Shown here one piece after another: positions 40,803 through 51,060 of a stretch of 64,000 nt of DNA; position 1 is the stretch's first letter; the number at the start of each line of letters is the position of its first letter. Source of the stretch: Rhynchopus sp. YZ270_cl-10 (taxonomy: Eukaryota; Euglenozoa; Diplonemea; Diplonemida; Diplonemidae). The notes under the pieces were generated by a model. That model saw nothing but the letters and a program-made list of their open reading frames with translations, was not told where the DNA came from and ran no database searches. The translations under genes and the position numbers were made by a program. The DNA lies in NCBI GenBank assembly GCA_964035575.1, contig OZ037892.1:1240001-1304000 (forward strand), given 5' to 3'.

Positions 40803-42866
40803 ATGGAACTCAACTTCCTCGACACTGCGACAGGGGAGTGTGCGTCTGGTGCCTGCGGCGATGCGTCCTCGGTGGCTGTGCTGTGCAGTGTGGCTGCTGA
40901 CCTGTTCTCCTACGATGCTGCAGACGTCGTGCTAGAGTACAACGGCACTGTCCTCTCCCCCGACGAAGACGTCTGCAACACTGCGCTCGAAAGCGACGTC
41001 ACCGTCGATGTGCGCCATTCCTCAGCCTCGCAGATCGCGCGCATCAAAGCCAGCAAAGGGCTCCTCACACCAGACGACTTCCCACGCTGGGTCTTCTCCG
41101 ACCCTGCCTTCGCCGCAGCCGCCGTCGAACTGAACGGAACCTTTCTGAAACACATGAGCGACGAGCTTCGCGATGATTTCGCACTCTGTGCGGACGCCGT
41201 CCGCGCAATTCCCGCTTCCGTTGCTCATGTCAGCGATCGCTTGAAAGACAGTGCCGCCTTTATGTGTCAGGTTCCCAGCGCAAAAGCGCACTGTAGTGAA
41301 CGGCTTAAGCAGGATGTGGACTTTGCAAAGGCACGGTACCTAGGATGGTGCAAATACGAAGTGAACACGATGTCCGACAACAAGGAATTCATGTCTTTCG
41401 CGGCCCCGCACACACGCATGCTGGGCACCAACATCCTTGGGACAACGTTGAGACAGGACGAAGCCTTTCTACGAAGCATCTGCGACAAGGCAGGGTGGAT
41501 ACTGTCGGAGGCGCCATTAGCGCTCAAGCAAGACCTCTCCTTCGTCTCTGCCTGCTCGAAGACGTGCAATCGGGCATTCCACTGCGCTTCCATTACCCCC
41601 ACTGAGGAGGATTTAGACTACGTGCTGCTTGCCCTGTCGCGCCAGTATGTGTACAACGACGTGGTCGTGGATGTACTATGCAACAAAGAGCACCCTAGAT
41701 GGTCTGAGGTGTTGACGACACTCTCACGGCACGTCCCTGTCACATCGTTCAAGGAGGTGTACAAGAGGGTCGCACGCAAGGGTGTCACCTTGGTCACCAC
41801 GAAGGAGCAGGCACTGCAGGTTGTAAAGCAGAATGGATCACTGTTGTCCGTTCTGCAAGGCAAGTTTTACAGTGACAGAGATGTGGTGCTGTGTGCAGTA
41901 CGCACTGGTGGTGCGCTTCGCGAGGCCTCAACCGCGCTCCGAAACGACAGAGAAGTTGTCCTCGCAGCTGTTCGGCATAACGGCAAATCCCTTTTCCATG
42001 CTTCCCATTGGCTGCGTGATGACAAAGACATTGTCATTGCTGCCATCAAATCCAGACCAAAAGCGTTGCGTCACGCCTCACCACGGCTTCGAAAGGATAT
42101 TTCTGTTGCACTTCTCTTCCTGCAATACAACGGGAAATGCAAAGACCTGCCATATGGCTTTCTACACGACACGTACTTTCATTCGCAGGCTGCAGTGTTC
42201 CGCTCGTGGTTGCTGCGAGGACCGCACAGTGTGGCGAAGGTGTACATAAACGACCGAGAGCTGGCCCTCAAGGCCTCCCGCACCACTCCCTTCTCGCTGG
42301 CGCTGTTGAAGCACTACGGCGACGATGAAGAGATAGTGGTTAACCTCGTGGCGCACAGCGCAGACAACTTCAACCACGTCAGCAGCAGGCTTCTCGCCAG
42401 CCCCCGGGTGGTCACAGCGGCAGCGTGGCACCGCGATGCACTTCGCAGCTCCCCACTTCGCAAGGACTACGCCTTTGTCAAATCTATTGTTTCGCAGAAA
42501 GGTCTTGGGCACAACCTCACCTCGGCTGATATCACCATTGATTCAGAGATCCTCAAGCTCGCGCTTGACAATGGTCTTGACCCACTGAAGATGTGGCCCC
42601 CAGGTAGACCAGCTGTCATTCACTCAGACGCACACCTGCTTCTGGGTATTGCGCGCAACCCTGGGGTGCTGTACTGTAAGCGCGAAGGATACAGCAAGGT
42701 ATTCATGCTCGAGGCTGTGCGGTGCAACTGGCGTGCGCTCGAAGTGGCCCCGCAGGTCATGAAGGAGGACAAGGATGTCGTTCTCGCAGCAGTGGCGCAG
42801 AACAAAGAGGCACTGCAGTGGGCCAGTCCTGCACTGCAGAAGGAGATGGAGCTCGAGGGGCTGTGA
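40803..42866 (+). CDS. DUF4116 repeat protein
   Basis: 687 residues. The N-terminal 75 or so residues (MELNFLDTATGECASGACGD...VTVDVRHSS) have ubiquitin-like spacing. The rest is a series of DUF4116-type units, clearest at about 355-450: DRDVVLCAVRTGGALREAST, DREVVLAAVRHNGKSLFHAS, DKDIVIAAIKSRPKALRHAS, and again near the C-terminus (DKDVVLAAVAQNKEALQWAS). DUF4116 repeats are of unknown function, helical, and expanded in many protists. No catalytic motif or membrane segment is seen. It is probably a helical solenoid for protein interaction. Confidence 0.8.
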   Translation: MELNFLDTATGECASGACGDASSVAVLCSVAADLFSYDAADVVLEYNGTVLSPDEDVCNTALESDVTVDVRHSSASQIARIKASKGLLTPDDFPRWVFSDPAFAAAAVELNGTFLKHMSDELRDDFALCADAVRAIPASVAHVSDRLKDSAAFMCQVPSAKAHCSERLKQDVDFAKARYLGWCKYEVNTMSDNKEFMSFAAPHTRMLGTNILGTTLRQDEAFLRSICDKAGWILSEAPLALKQDLSFVSACSKTCNRAFHCASITPTEEDLDYVLLALSRQYVYNDVVVDVLCNKEHPRWSEVLTTLSRHVPVTSFKEVYKRVARKGVTLVTTKEQALQVVKQNGSLLSVLQGKFYSDRDVVLCAVRTGGALREASTALRNDREVVLAAVRHNGKSLFHASHWLRDDKDIVIAAIKSRPKALRHASPRLRKDISVALLFLQYNGKCKDLPYGFLHDTYFHSQAAVFRSWLLRGPHSVAKVYINDRELALKASRTTPFSLALLKHYGDDEEIVVNLVAHSADNFNHVSSRLLASPRVVTAAAWHRDALRSSPLRKDYAFVKSIVSQKGLGHNLTSADITIDSEILKLALDNGLDPLKMWPPGRPAVIHSDAHLLLGIARNPGVLYCKREGYSKVFMLEAVRCNWRALEVAPQVMKEDKDVVLAAVAQNKEALQWASPALQKEMELEGL

Positions 42867-43852
42867 TGGCAGTGCAGTGACGAAGCTCATAGTTGCAAAC
42901 GTTCATCTTTTTATTTTTGTTTACCTCTTTTGCTCGAAGTGGGTATTTTTGCCCCATAATATTGTGCGATCTGGGGTGGATACCTTACTGCCCTATTGCC
43001 CTTCGCGATTGCCCCCCATACTTCCCCCCCCCCTTCTCTTAAAAACAACAACGTTTGTGTACATTGAAATGTGTTCGAAGTGGTACTGCCCAACAGATTG
43101 TGTTTCGATTAGTTCACTAAGATTAGTTAGTTGATTGCAGTACAAGAAACTTGGCGGCCAAAATAATTGGCGGATTTTTGGGGTTTTCTTTGGTGACTTT
43201 TTTTGGTCGCCAATATTACTTGTCCAACTGTAGTTAGACGCTCTTCCCGAACACTCTAGGATGTTCATGAAGCCGACTTAGCCGTTTTTCCTTATGCCTA
43301 ACCTCACCAAGGAAAGTGTAACAACAAGGCAAACGAGTCGCTTCAATTTTTTTATGCGCAACACTCCGGGGTTCGATAACCCGCGGAGTGTCAGTGCCTG
43401 CGTCCCAGAGGCGTTTTGCACTATCAACTTCACTTTTATGCTCTTTCTTTTCAGATTCATTCCCTTTTAAAAAAATTCTTAAAGGAGGGTTTTTAGGTGA
43501 CGATGACGTGATGTACGAGAGGTCTAGGAGGCTCTTGCTAATATTTCATTTTTCTCGTTCTTCTTTTCTTGGTATGCGCTCGCACGATGCAATAACACTA
43601 GCCTTTATCGTGTGTCCATCCTTGAAAGTCTTTCACGATAGTTATGAAGTAATAAAGGCCAAAGTTGACGACAAAGTCAACAAAATAAAAGGTTATGGTT
43701 TACCTTGCCCTCCCCTGCCCTAATCTGAACCACACCGCTGCGCAATACATGGACACTGTGTAGTGCGATACATTCCTGTTTCGTGCATCACAGTGTAGTT
43801 TCCACGGTTCACATTACTCAAATAAGTGGAACACAAGCCACCCGCAATCTAC
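42867..43852. other. Intergenic, one family B copy
   Basis: No gene seen. A family B copy lies at 43359-43438. A weak family A-like word (TTAGGTGACGATGACG) occurs near 43494. Confidence 0.5.
43359..43438 (+). repeat. Family B repeat, copy 5
   Basis: ACACTCCGGGGTTCGATAAC, CCGCGGAGTGTCAGTGCC, then the standard CCCAGAGGCGTTTTGCAC tail ending AACTTCACTTTT. Near-consensus. Confidence 0.7.
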
Positions 43853-43903
43853 AGAGGGAGGGGGAGACCACACAGAGAGACGATCTCGTCTCAGAACAGA
43901 AAG

Positions 43904-45210
43904 ATGTGGATCGCCATTGCGGCTGGCACTGCGATTGGTCTGGTGCTTCTCATCCGCAAGCAGCAACACAGGTATCAGCATATTGTTTTACCCCACACTA
44001 CCCCTCCATTTCATATATTACTCTAAACCTCCACGCAGACTGCTGTACTTCCCGAACCTCAATGGCATGGGCGAATCTCTGTTGGACCCGACGTACTTCA
44101 ACTTTCGGCACAAATGGAGTGGGGTATGCCATAGCACATCTTCCCCTTTCTCCCTTTCTACCAAAACCCCACTCAGGTCAACATGAGCGTGGATGGCGGC
44201 GACAACCTCTTTGGGTACTTCCTGATGCACGGACACGACGGCACCGGGCACGGCGCCTGGCGCAGCGCACCCACTGTCATCTACTTCCACGGCAATGCAG
44301 GGAACATCGGCCACCGCATCCCCCTTGCCATGCAGCTGCACGAGACTGCACGCTGCAACGTGTTGTTGGTGGCGTACCGGGGGTATAAAGGAAGTACCGA
44401 CCGGACGCCGAGCGAACACAGCTTCCGCGAAGATGCACAGACTGCCATACGGCACATCAGCGAGTCGGGTGTGGACACCAATAAGGTGTTCCTGCTGGGC
44501 TCCTCTTTGGGTGGCGCTGTCACGATCGCTGCGGCAAAGGAGACGGAGGTGCGGTTGCGCGGCATTGCGCTGGAGAATACTTTTACCTCGATTTCTGACA
44601 TGACAGACTCGATTGTGGTGCAGATCACACGTGTCGGGACACGCCGCCTGCAGCACCACAGAGAGAACACGAACGTCGCCTGGCACCGCTACCCCATAGC
44701 CGCAGGGCTCTTCGTGCTGCACTACCTCAGCACCATCTGGTACATCCTCCGCCCCGGCCTGCTCTCCCTCCAGTGGCACTCCGAGGCAACCATCCAGACC
44801 CTCCCGCCGCACCTCCCCGTGCTCTTCCTCTCAGGCGAGCGGGACGAGCTTGTCCCTCCAGAACACATGAAGCGTCTCTACAGGAGCAGCAGCAGTGCCA
44901 CGAAGAAGTTTGTGGGCTTTCCAAATGGTATGTTACAAATGTATTTTTATGCTGGTTCTCCTGTGCATGAACCCTGGTACAGAACGATATCTATTCTGAT
45001 CTAGATGTAGAGAATTCGTTTGGCACAATACACAACAAGTGGTCGATGCAACAACAACAAAATACATTATCAGGTACACACAATGACACGTGCGCTGAGG
45101 ATCGGTTCTTCCACGAAATATCTGCCTGGATTGAGACATGCCTGAGAGGACCCATAGGCCCCGGCAGACGTCTGGGACGAGCAACCGATGAAACACCAAA
45201 ACAATCCTGA
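43904..45210 (+). CDS. ABHD13/BEM46-type alpha/beta hydrolase (four exons)
   Basis: CDS = join(43904..43971,44039..44123,44177..44927,45074..45210), 346 residues, close to animal ABHD13 (about 337). Introns of 67, 53 and 146 nt begin GTATCA, GTATGC and GTATGT and end GCAG, TCAG and TCAG. Exon 1 encodes a signal anchor (MWIAIAAGTAIGLVLLIRKQ). Exon 3 carries YFHGNAGNIGHR (oxyanion region), GSSLGG with nucleophile Ser161, ENTFTSI, and GERDELVPP with the catalytic Asp. Splicing intron 3 restores GFPNGTHNDTC with the catalytic His, matching the family GTHNDTW motif, which strongly supports the intron. It is a membrane-anchored serine hydrolase; the substrate is unknown, though ABHD13/ABHD17 relatives include depalmitoylases. 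A possible acceptor CTACAG ends at 43854. Confidence 0.88.
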
Positions 45211-45810
45211 GTGTGGTAAATAGCTGTGCACCCCCCCAGAAGTATGGAGCACAGCAGACGGACTCTTGCATCTGGCTCGTCTCGTGGGAATATGATTGCT
45301 GTCTTTTCCTGATGTTCTTTAGATCCAGGTCACGTCTTGTGCGCCGCATTTTCCATTTCATCTTGTGTAAGGTACCAGACACACCAGACGTTTTTCATCG
45401 AAAAATTTACGCACGATCCGCGTGATCTATCCTGCCGGTGAACCCCGGCCCTTTTCCGCAAAAATAAAACAAATAGTGGAGCTCATCCTCGGGTGTCTAC
45501 ACTTAATTACAAGGCCAAAGTTATTCAAAATAAAAGAGTGAAAGGGGCCTCAACTACCCTGCTAGCGGGTGAATTTTTCTACTCCAGAAACTTTCATCGC
45601 CACACACGGCCCTGGACACACAAACCACCCTCATATGATCTAGCCTCCACCACCTCCCCCTCCCCCGCTTTCGGCTTTTTGTGGGGACACACCATTTTTT
45701 TAAAAAAGAGAAATTTACCGCCTTTTTTGTCCACATTTTCTCCGTCTCTTGCCTTTCCCACATTCATTCCTCCCACACACTGCCTACCACCCATCACCCA
45801 TCATCACCAC
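45211..45810. other. Intergenic, one family C copy
   Basis: Family C copy at 45473-45535; the region then becomes C/T-rich up to the Pescadillo acceptor. No gene seen. Confidence 0.55.
45473..45535 (+). repeat. Family C repeat, copy 3
   Basis: ATAGTGGAGCTCATCCTCGG, GTGTCTACACTTAATTAC, then AAAGTTATTCAAAATAAA. It sits between two genes. Confidence 0.65.
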
Positions 45811-45812
45811 AG
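45811..45812 (+). promoter_or_regulatory. Putative trans-splice acceptor for Pescadillo
   Basis: C/A/T-rich tract with CCCATCATCACCACAG, 68 nt before ATG 45880; a T run follows the AG. Confidence 0.35.
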
Positions 45813-45879
45813 GGAATTTTTTTTTCTTTTTTTTTTTTTTTTACATTCCCTCGACACACACACACCCCTTTTCTACACA

Positions 45880-48111
45880 ATGAAGATGAAAGGTACCGGA
45901 CGTGGCCAGAAGAAGAAGAAGGTCGACAGGCAGAGGAAGACCTTCAAGCGTGCGTACCTCTCTAAGGCACAGAGCGCGAGGCGTCTGCAGGTTACCAGCG
46001 CAGAGTTTGAGAGACTTGCGATTTTGAAGGGCATTTACCCTAGAGAGCCTAAGCGCTTTGAGGGGAGCCAGGGTAAGGACAAGACTTACTACTTTTCGAA
46101 GGATGTGCTGTGGCTGGAGCGTGAGCCGATGCTGGAAAAGATCCGTGAGTACTCTACCTTCCAGAAGAAGATGTCGAAGCTTCGTGGGCGCAGAGAACAC
46201 TTTGACGCGAACATCTACCAGCAGCAGCACAAGCCGCAGTACTCCTTGACGACCATCCTGAAGGAGCGCTACCCTACTTTCAACGACGCGCTGCGCGACT
46301 GCGACGACGCACTCACCCACATCTTCCTCTACGCTGCCCTCCCCGCTCGCGTCCACTCCGACACCACCATCGAGGGGCACACCCACCTCACCTCCGCCAT
46401 GTCCGACCAATGCAAAGACATCCGTTCCCGCTGGCTCAAATACATGAACTCCACAAAGTCCGTCCGTCGTGTCTTCATCTCCATCAAAGGAATCTACTAC
46501 CAAGGCAAAGTGAAGGGAGAGACAGTGACCTGGCAGTGCCCCTACGAATTCACATCGAAGCCGCCGAAGGATGTGATTTACAGAATTATGATCACCTTTT
46601 TGGAGTTGTACATTACGCAGATGAAGTTTATTCTGTTCAGGCTGGAGCACGACCTGAAGGCAGAGGAGGAGCGTGTGGCCGTCGCGGAGGAGGAGGATGA
46701 AGGTGCGGAGAAGGCGGCTGAGGACTTCCCCAAGACGCAGGCCGAACAGGCCAGCGCAGAAACGGCCCTGCGTCTGCAGAACATCTTCACGGGGCTGAAG
46801 TTCTACATCAGCAGAGAGGTGCCCGCGATGCACCTCGGCTTCGTCGTGTCGTCCTTTGGAGGTACAGTCGTCGACGACGCCAACGCAACAGGCCTCACAC
46901 ACTACATCATCGACCGTCCTCAGGTCCCCAACGGTGAAACCCAGGTATGGTGATTGCTAACCATTTGTTAACAAAAAAAACCCCCAAACAGCGCCCCGGA
47001 GTGGACTACGTGCAGCCGCAGTGGCTCTTCGACTGTGTCAACGCAAAGGTATGAAGGAAATTAAAAATGGGGGGAAAAACTCAGGGTTGAGGACGAACGA
47101 CGTCTATACCTTCCGTACGAAGGCAACATTGAGTACAGACGAATTCTCCCACCTTTACGGCGATTGTCGACACAAAAAAAATTTTTACAGGGTCGTCTCC
47201 CCGCTGATGAGTATTTGATCGGGAAGCAGCTGCCTGCTCACATCTCGCCCTTCCGTCTCAGCATCAGCAACGATGCGGATGAGATTGCAGAGATCCAGGA
47301 GGCGATCAAGACGGACCGTCGCATCCTGGAGCACGATGTGCCGGACCGTGTGCACGAGATCCGCCGTATGCTGGACCCGTCGTACAACAAGGTCAACGCG
47401 ACGGCAGAGGTGGCCCTCAGTGAAGACGACGACGACGACCTGGACGGACAGGACCAGATCGAGCTTGACAACGAATCCCACTCCGAGGAGGTCGTGAGCG
47501 ACTCCGACTCCGAAGGTGTGAAGGAGTTCATCGAGCGTTCCAAGGTGTCCAAGAAGAAGGTCCAGAAGCAGCTTGCCAAAGGAGACAACAAGCCCACCAC
47601 CAAGGAAGCAGCCTCCAAGAAAAGAAAGCGTGTGGAAGACGTGCGTGAGAAGCGTGCAACGGACACTCTCGAGAACAGGAAGAAGATCAAGCTTGAGGAG
47701 GCGCACGCCAAGGCGCAGGCGGACAAGGAGATGAAGATGCACGTTATGCCCACGAAGGCCAAGAAGCTGTACGGTGCCATGCAGCACGGTATCAAGCAGA
47801 GGAAGGAGCAGCTCGACCAGCTTGAGGACCGCAGAGAGAAGGTATGCACTACTTACTCAAACAGCTCCTGTTTCCTACGTTTCCATATTCCGGAACCGCA
47901 CCAAAAATTCTACACATTTTTTTCGATTACCAATCGTGACACTCAAATTTCATATCTTCATAAAAAGAACACACTAGAGATTGCACAACTGTGGCAACTA
48001 CACTACTTCAACATTTTATCAAAAAACATTCTTTTCTTTTAGATCCGTGGAGGAGACGCCGCGCTCGACCCTAAGACCCGCACCCTCAAGATGAAGAAGA
48101 GCAAAAAATAG
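45880..48111 (+). CDS. PES1: Pescadillo homologue, ribosome biogenesis factor (four exons)
   Basis: CDS = join(45880..46944,46992..47048,47191..47841,48043..48111), 613 residues (human PES1 588). Pescadillo/Nop7 joins Erb1/BOP1 and Ytm1/WDR12 in the nucleolus to process 27S/32S pre-rRNA for the 60S subunit. Seen: the N-terminal family domain (KSQSA-like AQSARRLQVTSAEFERLAIL, LKGIYPREPK, NIYQQQHKPQYSL), a coiled acidic stretch (about 265-295), a BRCT domain (about 305-400) whose coding sequence is split by introns 1 and 2 (DYVQPQWLFDCVNAK, then GRLPADEYLIGKQLPAHISPF), and a basic, charged C-terminus ending KMKKSKK. Introns are 47, 142 and 201 nt, starting GTATGG, GTATGA and GTATGC. A purine-rich tract follows the stop. 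Confidence 0.95.
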
Positions 48112-49444
48112 GTCATATTACTAAACCAGAAAAGAGAAAAGCCCCCGATGTGCGAAGATCATCCCTTTTAAATATGGATGGAACTTCCACGTCTAACACG
48201 TTTGTGTCACAAAGAAAAAAAAAAGAAAAAGAAGGAAAAAACGAGAAAAAAAAACAAAAAAAACAAAAACAAAAAAAACAATTTTATCATATGCATCAGC
48301 AGTGGGGGTCTGCCATACATTTTTTTTTTCCTTTTTCTTTTTTCATCATGGAATTTTTCAAGGATAGGGTGAAGAGCTCTAAAGACAAATTTGTTGCCCA
48401 GATTTGAGAAATTGCAAAAAAACAAAAAAAAAACAAAAAAAAAGAAGGAAAAAAAAAAGAAGAAAAAAATGCGAAGGGAATACGTGCATTATCATTTATC
48501 AATTGAGGGTTATTGTGATTTCGGCAGAAACGGTGTTTTCTGCAACTCAAAGTCACAACAAAACACCCAAAATAAGACCCAGTTTTTAAAGAAAAAAAGG
48601 GTAAAACGTGTGAAAAACCCCAGGCCCTAAATTGGTCAGGTTACTAGGACTTTATCTGCACGTTTATTTTGGTCATTTTTTTCCCGCAAAATGTACATTT
48701 TTTCCCGCGGAGTGTCAGTGCCTGCGTCCCAGAGGCGTTTTGCACTATCAACTTCACTTTTTTATTGCTTGTATTTCGGCAGGCAAAAATTCTTATCATT
48801 TGCTAGAGGGATTTTTTTCTTTTTTTTTTTTACAGAACTCTTGGCTTGGGTGGGTGACGAGAAAGGAAATGGCATCCCTGAGGGAAATAAAGCTGAACAA
48901 GCCTATACTATACCCGAAAATGGCTCGGGAAGGCGATGATGTTTGACAGGCGCTTCGCGCCTAAGGGCTAAGGGCTTGAGAAGAAGAAAAGACTCTCACT
49001 GAGGGGCTTTCCATCCCTTTTACCAAGACTGTTTTGTTTTGTGTGTGCCATGTGTGTTTTTTTTAATACCTATCCCGCCCTTTGTTTTTTCCCTCTTCCC
49101 CAGCAATTTTTTTTTTGTTTTTTTGTCAGTTCGTTACGTCGGGGGGAGGGGAACCAATAAACCCCACAGTTTTCCCCTATTTTCTTTTGGGGGGGAGGAT
49201 TTTTTTTTTTTTTCGGGTTGTTGTCAAAAAAAAAAATGGGCATTTTTACATTTGTATTTGTTTAGTTCTTTCTACATCACGTCACATGACCTTAACACTT
49301 TCCTCTATGGACTGCTGGTACTCTCTCTCTCTCTCTCTCCCCACATAGGGCGTATTTCATCGGTTGCAACGTCCTCGTTGTACAAGGAGTCTTTCTCGCT
49401 GTGTTGTCTGCATTTTTAAAGAGTATTTTTTCTTTCCACTGTCG
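48112..49444. other. Intergenic, one family B copy
   Basis: A-rich just after Pescadillo (48210-48470), then T-rich. It includes a family B copy at 48704-48761 and a CT run near 49323-49339. No gene seen. Confidence 0.55.
48704..48761 (+). repeat. Family B repeat, copy 6 (5' truncated)
   Basis: CCCGCGGAGTGTCAGTGCC, GCGTCCCAGAGGCGTTTTGC, then ATCAACTTCACTTTTT. The left arm of the hairpin is missing, as in the copy at 32739. Confidence 0.65.
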
Positions 49445-49566
49445 CACTATCACACTATCACACTATCACACTATCACACTATCACACTATCACACTATCA
49501 CACTATCACACTATCACACTATCACACTATCACACTATCACACTATCACACTATCACACTATCACA
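49445..49566 (+). repeat. CACTATCA microsatellite, about 15 units
   Basis: A perfect 8-bp tandem array. It ends directly before ACCACCACAG (49566-49575), the likely acceptor for the next gene, so it occupies the place of the pyrimidine tract/branch region. Confidence 0.95.
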
Positions 49567-49573
49567 CCACCAC

Positions 49574-49575
49574 AG
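49574..49575 (+). promoter_or_regulatory. Putative trans-splice acceptor for the PAN/EGF/propeller gene
   Basis: CACACCACCACAG, 15 nt before ATG 49591, immediately after the CACTATCA array. Confidence 0.45.
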
Positions 49576-49590
49576 AAGTTTATCCTCACA

Positions 49591-51060
49591 ATGTTGAAGC
49601 AGCTCTATGTTGCCGCCTTCGCGTCTGTCGCGCTGGCAGCACCCACAGTGACGTTGTACCCAAACTACAACCAGGCGGAGAACGTGCTGATCTCGGGCGG
49701 GACGTCGAAGGGCGGGACAGTGCGCTCGCTGGGCTTCAACACAACTGTTGCGGAGTGTGAGCAGCGCTGCATTGCGGAGACGGTGCGGTGCTTCTCATTC
49801 ATCCAGATCGGCATTGAGTGCTTCGCTGTGTATTCACCCGGCTTCAACCCAACGTACAACACTGCTTCCACGTCCGGCGTCGTCGCGTGGCCGTGCAGGG
49901 ACGACAGCGACTGCTCACTCAACGGGAAGTGCAACAGCGGTACCTGCAACTGCCGTCCTGCCTGGACAGGTCATATGTGCGAGACGCTGCACATCCTCCC
50001 CGGTCCAAAGGACGCAGGCTACCGCGGCACCGACGGAGGCCACAACACCAGCAGCTGGGGCGGCGCTGTCCTGAAGGGCCCCGAAGGGAAGTACCACATG
50101 TGGGCTGCAGAGATGACGGAGCACTGCGGGATCGGCGCATGGTCGCAGAACTCGCGTGTCATCCACGCAATCTCGGACACACCCGGGGGTGCCTACAAAC
50201 GCGTCTCAGTCGTGTGGGAGGTGTTCTCGCATGAGCCGGAGGTCGTGCCTGGGAACAACGGCGAGTTTGTGATGTACTTCACAGCGCAGCTGCGCTCACC
50301 ACATGGAAGCTGCAACTGCTGCAGGGAAGGCTTCGGGCCGTGCGACGGCTCGACCGGGCCTGGCGACTGCAGCAACGTTGAGCGTGTGGGCGACGCAGAC
50401 CCGACGTACATGTCGTACACGACAGACGTGAACGCAACGAAGTGGAGCGACCCTGTGAACATCTTCGAGGGCTACTCGGGGAGCGACACGAACTTTGCGC
50501 CGATCATCCTGCAGAACGGCTCGCTCATCGGCATGTGGCGCAGATGGGGCCAGAACGGCTCGCGTGTGTTCCTCTCCACCGCATCCGACTGGAAGAACAC
50601 AAGCACCTACGTGCAGCACCACGAGGAGCTCTTCCCTGACCTGGGCGCTGCGGGGACTGAGGACCAGTTCATGTACCAGGACGAGGACGGCTACTTCCAT
50701 GCTGTGTTCCACCACATGTACGGATCCGGGACGAAGAGCCAGTGGTGGTTGGACGCGACTGGCGGACATGCGTTCAGCAAAGACGGCTTCACGTGGACGT
50801 ACACGGGGGTGGCTTGGGGCGATGCTTTGGGGCGCTACAACACACCTGAGGGACAGGGCGCCAAGGTCAACTTCACGGACGGCACGACCAGCAAGTTCAC
50901 ACGCCTGGAACGGCCACACCTTGTCTTCAAGACAAACCTCCTCGTCGGCGACCCGATCTACGTCACAAACTCTGCACAGTACGGAAACGGCACCAACCCT
51001 GGTACAGGTGCCAAGAATGACGACGCATGCTACACAATCGTCCGCCCAGTGAACCAGTAA
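49591..51060 (+). CDS. Secreted PAN/EGF protein with glycosidase-like beta-propeller
   Basis: 489 residues. Signal peptide MLKQLYVAAFASVALAAP. A PAN/apple-like Cys module lies at about 30-108 (CEQRCIAETVRCFSF). An EGF-like module lies at about 110-143 (CSLNGKCNSGTCNCRPAWTG, last Cys in HMCE). Residues about 145-489 look like a five-bladed propeller of the GH43/GH32-like kind: GGAVLKGPEGKYHMWAAEM, HEPEVVPGNNGEFVMYFTA, FAPIILQNGSLIGMW, EDQFMYQDEDGYFHAVFHHM, RLERPHLVF. Acidic residues in EDQF and RPH resemble active-site surroundings of such propellers, but a catalytic set cannot be proven by eye. Several Asn-X-Ser/Thr sites support secretion. Likely a secreted carbohydrate-binding or -cleaving protein. 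Confidence 0.7.
   Translation: MLKQLYVAAFASVALAAPTVTLYPNYNQAENVLISGGTSKGGTVRSLGFNTTVAECEQRCIAETVRCFSFIQIGIECFAVYSPGFNPTYNTASTSGVVAWPCRDDSDCSLNGKCNSGTCNCRPAWTGHMCETLHILPGPKDAGYRGTDGGHNTSSWGGAVLKGPEGKYHMWAAEMTEHCGIGAWSQNSRVIHAISDTPGGAYKRVSVVWEVFSHEPEVVPGNNGEFVMYFTAQLRSPHGSCNCCREGFGPCDGSTGPGDCSNVERVGDADPTYMSYTTDVNATKWSDPVNIFEGYSGSDTNFAPIILQNGSLIGMWRRWGQNGSRVFLSTASDWKNTSTYVQHHEELFPDLGAAGTEDQFMYQDEDGYFHAVFHHMYGSGTKSQWWLDATGGHAFSKDGFTWTYTGVAWGDALGRYNTPEGQGAKVNFTDGTTSKFTRLERPHLVFKTNLLVGDPIYVTNSAQYGNGTNPGTGAKNDDACYTIVRPVNQ

Noticed and set aside
45425-45450. ATCCTGCCGGTGAACC, reminiscent of the start of small-subunit rRNA
   Set aside because: Only about eight bases agree and nothing downstream looks like rRNA.
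45841-46902. 353-codon frame antisense to Pescadillo
   Set aside because: Shadow of a conserved gene; no independent support.
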